This document shows, piece after piece, positions 5,771 to 10,777 of a DNA stretch of 10,777 nt (its first letter is position 1; every line of letters begins with the position of its first letter). The position numbers and the translations under genes are program-made. Source of the DNA: Vulcanimicrobiia bacterium (GTDB lineage: Bacteria > Vulcanimicrobiota > Vulcanimicrobiia > Vulcanimicrobiales > Vulcanimicrobiaceae); contig JANWKW010000174.1 of NCBI GenBank assembly GCA_025451135.1, positions 1 to 10,777 on the forward strand, in the 5' to 3' direction. A model generated the notes under the pieces. The model did not search any database and had not been told where the DNA came from. It was given only the letters and a program-made list of their open reading frames with translations.

Positions 5771-6475
5771 ATGGATGCAGAATGGAAGAGCCCGTGGGGC
5801 GCGCTTATCAGCGCGCTCCGCGACGCATTTGCGGTACTGAGCAAGAGCCTCGCGCTCTACGCAGGCCTGGCGATCGCCGGCGTCCTGATCGACGTCTTCG
5901 TGACACCGCTCCACCCGTTCGTGTTCCTGGACCATCACTGGACGGCGACGGATATCGCGATGACGGTCGCATCCTACTTCGCGCTGGCGAACGCCGTCCG
6001 GACGCTGGCGCCCCGGTATGCGATGACGGCGTTGGACCTGCTCGCGATGCTCGGACTGTCCATCCTACTCGTCCTGGGCATCGCGCTTGGGTGCTTCTTG
6101 CTGATCGTGCCGGGCTTTTTCGTCATCGCGCGCTTCGGGCCGCTGCCGTACGTCTATCTCCTAGGACGTGCCGTCGATGCGGAGGACGGCCCCTTCGAAC
6201 GCACGCTCGATGCGACCGCCGAGCGCGGATGGCAGACGCTCGGGCTCTTCATCATGATCGGCATCACCGAGTGGATCGTCGGAACGGTCGCGGACCGGCT
6301 CGGCGTTCCCGCGAGCGGCCTCGGCGCGCTTGCCGTCTTCAATCTCGTCTATTTCGCCGCCGGTCTCTGGGCGTCGCAGGTCACCAGCCTCGCCATCCTG
6401 CGCTGGGTCGCGGTCGAAGAGCCGAAGCTAGTTGGCGGTCCGGACGAACGCGTTCCAGTACCAGCAGCCCCATAG
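5771..6475 (+). CDS. Multi-pass membrane protein, YciC/DUF975-like
   Basis: 234 aa with about five or six hydrophobic helices (residues ~27-45, 62-78, 86-112, 114-132, 155-173, 183-210). The central segment CFLLIVPGFFVIARF-PLPYVYLL (108-131), followed by an amphipathic stretch FERTLDATAERGWQTLGLF (142-160), resembles the L-x-V-P-G-x-x-x-x-x-R core of the YciC/UPF0259, DUF975 and glycerophosphodiester-phosphodiesterase membrane-domain group. Those proteins are integral inner-membrane proteins with no established biochemical role. The assignment is by pattern only. ATG start at 5771 with no Shine-Dalgarno. The 31-bp gap upstream contains CATAAC at 5757-5762, which could give a leaderless transcript. 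The 3' end overlaps the convergent glycosyltransferase-like gene by 48 bp, and the charged tail (213-234) lies in the overlap. Confidence 0.75.
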   Translation: MDAEWKSPWGALISALRDAFAVLSKSLALYAGLAIAGVLIDVFVTPLHPFVFLDHHWTATDIAMTVASYFALANAVRTLAPRYAMTALDLLAMLGLSILLVLGIALGCFLLIVPGFFVIARFGPLPYVYLLGRAVDAEDGPFERTLDATAERGWQTLGLFIMIGITEWIVGTVADRLGVPASGLGALAVFNLVYFAAGLWASQVTSLAILRWVAVEEPKLVGGPDERVPVPAAP

Positions 6476-7582
6476 GCCGACGGCACACGACCAACCGATC
6501 AACGTGTAGGCGAGCACGTAGCACCACGCCGGCATGCGGTCGCGCAGGCCGAGCGCCATCAGCGCGACCAGGAACGGTTCGAAGTCGAGCGCGTGGCGCA
6601 TCCCGAACTGCGCGAACCCGTTGACGTAGTAGACGAAGTTCGGCGCCGCCGTCAGCAGCACGGCGGCCCACAAGGCGAGCGTCAAGCGCGCGGGCTTGCG
6701 GGCCAGAAACGCGATCACCAGAGCCGGACTGGTATACGTGAGCGCGAGGCCGGCGAGGCTGGTCTGCAGGTACGGCCACGCCGGGATGACCTGCCAGCCT
6801 TGCTGGAAGAACGACTGCAACTGATACGATAGGTAGCGCAGTTGGAACGGCGAGCCGACGGGTGAGCCCGCACTGTCCTGATGGTACCAGGCGGTGTAGC
6901 CGATGTCGTACCACGTGCCCCAGCGCGCGACGTTGTACCACAGCCAGAACGCCGCGAACGGCAGGAGCGCGATCGCGAACGCGCTCAACCGCCGCTTCGC
7001 ATCCTCAGCCGCCAGCAGGTAGGCGTAGACCGGAACCGCGAGGATCAACGAGAAGCGCGACTCGACCGCCAACGCGGCCCAGATCGCGACCACCCAACCG
7101 CGCCGCTTGCCGGCCAGCTCGCAGAGCGCGAGCATCGTGAAGCACACGGAAGAGACGTGCGCGATGAACCACACGTCCCCCAGCATCGCGCACCACAACA
7201 GATCGGTACCCGCTAGGAGGAACGCGCATACGAAACCGCTCGCGAGCGGCGAGAGCCCGTAGCGCTCGCACAGCTCCCAGGTCGCGCCGATGCCGACCGC
7301 GCACAGCACGATCGCCAAGAGCGTCTGATTGACGCCCAGACCGAACAGCGCGACGAACGGCAGCAGCAGCAGAGCCGGAGCGGGCGCTTCGATCACGTAG
7401 TGCTGACCGGGGTACGAGAGCGCGTCGATGTAGGGGCCCGGCCAGGCGATCCAGGCGTGCCCGTGGAGCAGCGCGTCGGCCAGCAGGACGAAGTTGTTGT
7501 ACGGCGTCGAGCGTCCGTGCGAGACCAGCCAGGTCGCGACGAACGCGATCAGCGCGACGACGTAGGAGCGCGGCACCTTCAC
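6428..7582 (-). CDS. Polytopic GT-C-like glycosyltransferase
   Basis: A 384-aa integral membrane protein with about ten hydrophobic segments. Seen: a first helix (about 8-21), then a loop with STPYNNFVLLADALLHG (25-41), PYIDALSYPGQHYVIEAPAPALLLLPFVALFG (50-81, two parts), and a late QFGMRHALDFEPFLVALMALG motif (325-345). This organisation matches bacterial GT-C membrane glycosyltransferases of the RgtA-D/PMT-like superfamily, which use polyprenyl-phosphate sugars on the periplasmic or outer face. D36 in the first loop is a candidate for the acidic residue of that fold, but I cannot prove it. The start is GTG at 7582, overlapping the upstream stop as GTGA. The frame stays open to 8566, but that extension is a shadow of the DUF2723 gene. 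It is the last gene of the alaS-led group and is probably co-translated with the DUF2723 gene. Confidence 0.8.
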   Translation of the reverse strand: MKVPRSYVVALIAFVATWLVSHGRSTPYNNFVLLADALLHGHAWIAWPGPYIDALSYPGQHYVIEAPAPALLLLPFVALFGLGVNQTLLAIVLCAVGIGATWELCERYGLSPLASGFVCAFLLAGTDLLWCAMLGDVWFIAHVSSVCFTMLALCELAGKRRGWVVAIWAALAVESRFSLILAVPVYAYLLAAEDAKRRLSAFAIALLPFAAFWLWYNVARWGTWYDIGYTAWYHQDSAGSPVGSPFQLRYLSYQLQSFFQQGWQVIPAWPYLQTSLAGLALTYTSPALVIAFLARKPARLTLALWAAVLLTAAPNFVYYVNGFAQFGMRHALDFEPFLVALMALGLRDRMPAWCYVLAYTLIGWSCAVGLWGCWYWNAFVRTAN

Positions 7583-9042
7583 GGCTTCACCAAACGATAG
7601 ACGGGCGGTCGCACCGTCAGTGCTTCGAGGCGATAGCCCGGAACGCTTCCGGGAATCCCGCCGACGTAGTAGACCGGGCGGGTCTTGGCCCACTCGCGCA
7701 CGTAGTCCGCGTCGTCGTCGATCCAGGCGACGTCGAGCCCGCGCGCGCCGAACGATCCCTCGACGTAGGCGGCGTACGCGAGCGGCGTGCCGTAGGCCCA
7801 GTTGGCGACGATCATCGCGTTCGGGTCGGTGATCCGTTCGACCGTCTCGATGGCCCGGCGCGCGCGGTCGTCGTAGGGCTGGTGGAAGAAGTGCGGCTGG
7901 TCGCAGACCAGGAAGACGGCGATCGCCGCCGCGCCGGCCGGCACGAGCGCTCGCGACCACGACGCGAACCGGGCCGCTCCGGCGATCGCGCCGCCGATGA
8001 AGATGGAACCCACCACGAACGACGTGATGAAGTAGCGCCCGAGATCGGTCTCGTCGGGATAGCCGAGCGCGAACGGCACCGCGACCGCGCCGCACAGCAG
8101 CAGCACGCTTGCGATCAGGCGATCGCGGGCGAACGCGTAGGCGACGCCGCCCGCCAGCAGCGCCAGTCCGAACCAGGTGAATTCGTCGCGCAGCGCTTCG
8201 AGATACAGGTGTCCGCGGCGCGCGTAGACGTCGGGCGAGACGATCGCGCGCAGGCCGCCGTTCACGTCGAAGTCGGAGCCGCTGATCTCGGCGCGCAGCC
8301 CGTCCCACGTCGACGGGTGGTCGTAGTCGAAGAACGGCCGGCCGGCGGGCAGGCCGAGCGCGCGCTGCGGATCGCCGGCGTGCGCGTTCACGTACGCGCT
8401 GCGCAGCGGGAGGTAGGCGTAGAACGCGATGACGATCCCGCACGCGAGCCCGATCGCGCCGATCAGCGTCTTCGACGGCAGACGATGCAGGCGCGCGATC
8501 AAGAGCACGAGCAGGCCGGGGAGCAGCAGCGCGCAGACCGGATGGGTGGCGATGCCGACGCTCCACGCGACCGCGCCGGCGTAGAACCAGCGCGTCTCGC
8601 CGTCGCGATACCAGCGCAGCGCGCAGTAGAGCGTGGCCGCGATCGCGAGCGCCGCGAACTCGTGCACTTCAGCCTTGGTGGCGTGCGACCAGACCGCGCC
8701 GCCGGCCGCGAAGATCCAGGCCGCGATCGCGCCGGCCCACGCGTTGTCGTAGCGCTCGTAGACGATCCGCGCGACCAGCAAAGCGACCAACGAGAGGGAC
8801 GCCACGCTGATCAGGCTCATCCGGAAGGCGACCGTTCCGACCGGCAACGCGTGCGTGACGATCCAGCCGAGGATGACGTAGGCGGGGAATCCGGTCGGAT
8901 GGGCGATGCCCAGCAGGTACGGCACCGTGTCCATCTCGCCGGTGTCCCAATAGCCGACGTCGCGGTAGGCGGTCAGCAAGAACAGCGCGGCCGGAAGCGC
9001 CCACGCGAGCCAGAGCGGCAGGCGCTCGCGCGCGACCGTCAA
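7579..9042 (-). CDS. DUF2723 (TMEM260-like) membrane glycosyltransferase
   Basis: A 487-aa polytopic protein. Seen: first helix (about 9-25), then the DUF2723 signature in the first outside loop, YWDTGEMDTVPYLLGIAHPTG (31-51, in parts) and GFPAYVILGW (51-60). D33 and E36 are the acidic candidates for metal or acceptor chemistry in this GT-C-like fold. Further helices run to about residue 392. A soluble C-terminal part (about 400-487) includes DPNAMIVANWAYGTPL and ends RPPVYRLVKP. The animal member of the family, TMEM260, is an O-mannosyltransferase; bacterial members are uncharacterised, so protein O-glycosylation is inference. The start is TTG at 9042 overlapping the upstream TGA as TTGA; the next in-frame starts lie within the first helix or later, so the TTG is preferred. 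Both ends are coupled to neighbours by 4-bp overlaps. Confidence 0.85.
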   Translation of the reverse strand: MTVARERLPLWLAWALPAALFLLTAYRDVGYWDTGEMDTVPYLLGIAHPTGFPAYVILGWIVTHALPVGTVAFRMSLISVASLSLVALLVARIVYERYDNAWAGAIAAWIFAAGGAVWSHATKAEVHEFAALAIAATLYCALRWYRDGETRWFYAGAVAWSVGIATHPVCALLLPGLLVLLIARLHRLPSKTLIGAIGLACGIVIAFYAYLPLRSAYVNAHAGDPQRALGLPAGRPFFDYDHPSTWDGLRAEISGSDFDVNGGLRAIVSPDVYARRGHLYLEALRDEFTWFGLALLAGGVAYAFARDRLIASVLLLCGAVAVPFALGYPDETDLGRYFITSFVVGSIFIGGAIAGAARFASWSRALVPAGAAAIAVFLVCDQPHFFHQPYDDRARRAIETVERITDPNAMIVANWAYGTPLAYAAYVEGSFGARGLDVAWIDDDADYVREWAKTRPVYYVGGIPGSVPGYRLEALTVRPPVYRLVKP

Positions 9043-9728
9043 CGCTTCCCGAAGGTCGAGGGCGGCAGCGACGTGGGGAAGCGATACTCGCCGAACGCGA
9101 TCCGTTCGCGCGCCGGCCGGCCGCCGACCGTCCCGGTGACGGTCGCCAAGACCGGCACCCAGTAGCCGCCGAACGGCGCGTAGCGCACCTCGCCGTCGCC
9201 GCGCGCGGCCGCCGACGACGTGCGGAAGACGATCGAACGCGGCAAGAACGTCTCGCCGTCGATGGTCACTTGTCTGACGGAGAATCCGGTCGCCGCTTTC
9301 ACGAGCGGCGTCGCATCGAAGAGGTAGTCGGTCCGTCCGGCGGCCGGGATCGCGCGCACGAAGAGCAGCTCGTACGCCCCGGGTCGCGGGGCGAGCAGCC
9401 CGACCGCATACCGGTCGCCGCGCTTGCCGATCGCGATCGCGTCCGTCTTCGGGCGCGAGCCGTCGATCGAGATCGTCTCGTCGCGCACGGCGAGCCCGGC
9501 CCGATAGATGCGATGGCGCTGTTCGATATCGTTCGGACCCGCTTGCGAGACCGCATACGAGAAGATCTCGTAGGCCGGTGTCTTGACCGCCGTCAGCGCT
9601 CGCGCGTAGTTCTGGAGGACGAGTTGCGAATCGAGCGGCGCAGCCCCCACGAGAAGCACCGCGAACAGACTTGTCATCCCGAGCGTAGTGAGCGCAGCGA
9701 ACGTAGTCGAGGGACGAGGGACCGCCAC
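9039..9728 (-). CDS. Secreted protein of unknown function
   Basis: 229 aa, or 212 from the internal ATG at 9677. Not assigned to a named family. Seen: an N-terminal signal peptide with one Arg (residue 5) and a hydrophobic stretch to about residue 30 ending VGAAPLDS, so cleavage near there is likely and no lipobox Cys is present. The mature part starts QLVLQNYARALTAVKTPAYEIFSYAVSQAG and continues as alternating short beta-like segments (HRIYRAGLAVRDETISI, RYAVGLLA, SVRQVTIDGETFLPRSIVF, GGYWVPVLATVTG, ERIAFGEYRFP). This is reminiscent of LolA-like half-barrel proteins, but that is a weak structural guess. The first ~17 codons lie in a dispersed-repeat sequence (9672-9722), so the original start may have been downstream. 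The GTG at 9728 overlaps the alaS stop (TAGTG), and the gene overlaps the DUF2723 gene by 4 bp. An exported partner or substrate of the two glycosyltransferases is possible. Confidence 0.75.
   Translation of the reverse strand: MAVPRPSTTFAALTTLGMTSLFAVLLVGAAPLDSQLVLQNYARALTAVKTPAYEIFSYAVSQAGPNDIEQRHRIYRAGLAVRDETISIDGSRPKTDAIAIGKRGDRYAVGLLAPRPGAYELLFVRAIPAAGRTDYLFDATPLVKAATGFSVRQVTIDGETFLPRSIVFRTSSAAARGDGEVRYAPFGGYWVPVLATVTGTVGGRPARERIAFGEYRFPTSLPPSTFGKR
9672..9722. repeat. Dispersed short repeat of the TCATCCCGAGCG...GTCGAGGGA type
   Basis: On the plus strand this reads TGTCATCCCGAGCGTAGTGA, then GCGCAGCGAACGTAGTCGAG, then GGACGAGGGAC. It contains imperfect internal copies (GCGTAGTGAG and ACGTAGTCGAG; GGGAC and GAGGGAC). 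Sequences of this kind are scattered, mostly between genes, in many GC-rich bacterial genomes and metagenome bins. Only one copy is present in this window, so membership rests on recognition, not on a count. It fills the space between the alaS stop and the hydrophobic core of the next gene's signal peptide. Confidence 0.6.
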
Positions 9729-10777
9729 TAGCTAAAGACCGCGTCCCGGATCGCTTGCAGTGCCTTATCCGCGCCGGCCGGATCCTTGCCGCCCCCCTGG
9801 GCCTGCGCGGCCTGGCCGCCGCCCTTCCCGCCGACCAGCGGCGCCGCCAGCTTGACCAGGTTGCCGGCGTGCACGCCGGCGCTCACCTGATCGTCGCTGA
9901 CCGAGACCAGGATCGAGACGGTGCCGTCGACGACGCCCGCGAGCGCGATCGTACCGCTGCGCAGACGCGAGCGGATGGCGCCGCTCAGGTGTCGCAGCGC
10001 GTCGCCACCCGCATCCGGGACGACCGCGCCGACGAACGCGCGTCCGTCGCGCTCTTCTTTCTTCTCGAGGTAGGACGCCGCATCGGCCGATGCGAGCCGG
10101 GCTTTGGCCTGACCGAGCGCGGTCTGGAGCTCTTTGGCCTCGCGCTGCATGCGCTCGATGCGCTCGCCCAGCTCGTCCGGCGTGGTCGCGAGCGCGCTCG
10201 AGAGCGAGGATAGCAGCTCGTGCTGCTTGTCGACGAACTCCTCGGCCGACTTCGAGACGCACGATTCGATGCGGCGGATGCCGCTGCCGACCGAGAACTC
10301 CGAGAGGATCACGAATAGTCCGAGTTCGCCGGTCGAATGCGAGTGCGTGCCGCCGCAGAACTCGACCGACGGACCGGCCTGCACGACCCGGATGCGGTCG
10401 CCATATTTCTCGCCGGCCATCCAGATCGCGCCGGTCTTCTTGGCCTCTTCGAGCGTCAGCACGCGCGTTTCGAGATGCGCGTCGTCGCGGATCATCTCGT
10501 TCACGCGCTCCGAGACCGCCCGCTTCTGATCGTGCGAAAGCGCGCCCCCCGGCCAGCGGAAATCGAACCGCATCCGGTCGATGCCGACCCACGATCCGGC
10601 CTGGACCACATCGTCCCCGAGGACGTCGCGCAGCGCGCGCTGCAACAGATGCGCCGAGGTATGGTGGCGTCGGCTCTCGCGGCGCCAGTCCGCCGAGACC
10701 GCGGTGCGCACGCGGTCGCCGGTCGCGAGGTCGCCGCCGACCAGCACGCCGATGTGGGCGATCGCCTCGCCCATGTA
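9728..10777 (-). CDS. alaS: Alanine--tRNA ligase, C-terminal part (5' end outside window)
   Basis: Charges tRNA(Ala) and removes mischarged Ser or Gly. Only the C-terminal ~350 residues are present; the frame is open to the window edge. Residue numbers here count from the Met at 10774. Seen: the start of the editing domain, RRHHTSAHLLQ (35-45), with zinc-type ligands H38 and H42; the editing-site partner VEFCGGTHSHSTGELGLF (137-154), with C140 and H144; and SGIRRIE (164-170), matching the family GxRRIE. Then come a helical, coiled-coil-like segment (about 172-235) and the DHHA1/C-Ala domain (about 235-348), with the Gly-rich GGKGGGQAAQAQGGG near the end. All four metal-site residues of the editing domain are conserved, so editing should work. 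Its TAG overlaps the GTG of the secreted-protein gene, making alaS the upstream gene of a minus-strand chain running to 6428. Confidence 0.97.
   Translation of the reverse strand, partial: YMGEAIAHIGVLVGGDLATGDRVRTAVSADWRRESRRHHTSAHLLQRALRDVLGDDVVQAGSWVGIDRMRFDFRWPGGALSHDQKRAVSERVNEMIRDDAHLETRVLTLEEAKKTGAIWMAGEKYGDRIRVVQAGPSVEFCGGTHSHSTGELGLFVILSEFSVGSGIRRIESCVSKSAEEFVDKQHELLSSLSSALATTPDELGERIERMQREAKELQTALGQAKARLASADAASYLEKKEERDGRAFVGAVVPDAGGDALRHLSGAIRSRLRSGTIALAGVVDGTVSILVSVSDDQVSAGVHAGNLVKLAAPLVGGKGGGQAAQAQGGGKDPAGADKALQAIRDAVFS

Noticed and set aside
7583..8566. N-terminal extension of the GT-C-like gene back to 8566
   Set aside because: The extra ~330 residues are Arg-rich shadow sequence over the DUF2723 gene. 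Membrane-protein character begins only at the GTG at 7582.
7882..9165. A 427-codon plus-strand open frame over the DUF2723 gene
   Set aside because: Its Arg/Asp/Gln/Ala-rich low-complexity translation, opposite a recognisable membrane protein, marks it as a shadow frame.
9270..9731. A plus-strand open frame ending CHPERSERSERSRGTRDRH
   Set aside because: That ending is the familiar translation of the dispersed repeat at 9672-9722, not a protein.
1..10777. tRNA, rRNA, riboswitch, CRISPR, insertion sequence, toxin-antitoxin or phage defence system
   Set aside because: No cloverleaf-like segment, regular repeat-spacer array, transposase or terminal repeats, or recognisable defence domain was seen. 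All DNA is accounted for by the listed genes; the longest gap is the 88 bp at 3173-3260.

Overview
The window is about 10.8 kb of very GC-rich bacterial DNA, with G or C at most third codon positions. It is densely packed: genes abut or overlap by 1-8 bases, and GTG and TTG starts are used. It looks chromosomal. It holds a core gene (alaS), a Ku/LigD end-joining pair and envelope genes, but no transposase, integrase, phage, tRNA or CRISPR. The style fits a GC-rich soil-type lineage such as Eremiobacterota, Dormibacterota, Chloroflexota or Actinomycetota. The phylum cannot be settled from the sequence alone.

Layout. (1) 1-356, plus: the C-terminal end of an MFS transporter. It converges on (2) the minus-strand block 3172-353: a small one-TM protein with a Thr-rich tail, a 52-aa lmo0937-type membrane peptide (coupled by TAATG), ligD (phosphoesterase plus ligase, no polymerase), then ku. 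The spacing (1-bp overlap, 18 bp, 7 bp) suggests these four genes can be co-transcribed. An alternative-sigma-like promoter lies ahead of the first gene and a housekeeping-like promoter directly ahead of ligD. (3) 3261-6475, plus: a 90-aa membrane protein overlapping a YyaL/SPATA20-type thioredoxin-domain protein, a TM2-domain protein, and a multi-pass YciC-like membrane protein. (4) 10777-6428, minus: the C-terminal half of alaS, a secreted protein of unknown function, a DUF2723 (TMEM260-like) GT-C-type membrane protein and a second GT-C-like membrane protein. These four are chained by 1-, 4- and 4-bp overlaps. The last one runs 48 bp into the convergent YciC-like gene.

How the genes work together. 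Ku and LigD form the minimal bacterial non-homologous end-joining set, here with two small membrane genes upstream. The alaS-linked group looks like an envelope glycosylation module (two polytopic sugar transferases plus an exported protein) driven from a housekeeping tRNA-synthetase gene. The plus-strand central group is made of membrane and redox-fold proteins of unclear role.

I see no clearly new defence or mobile system. The points most worth a second look are the composition and possible stress control of the end-joining operon, a dispersed repeat that supplies the start and signal peptide of the secreted protein, and the duplicated Thr-rich tail of the small membrane protein.
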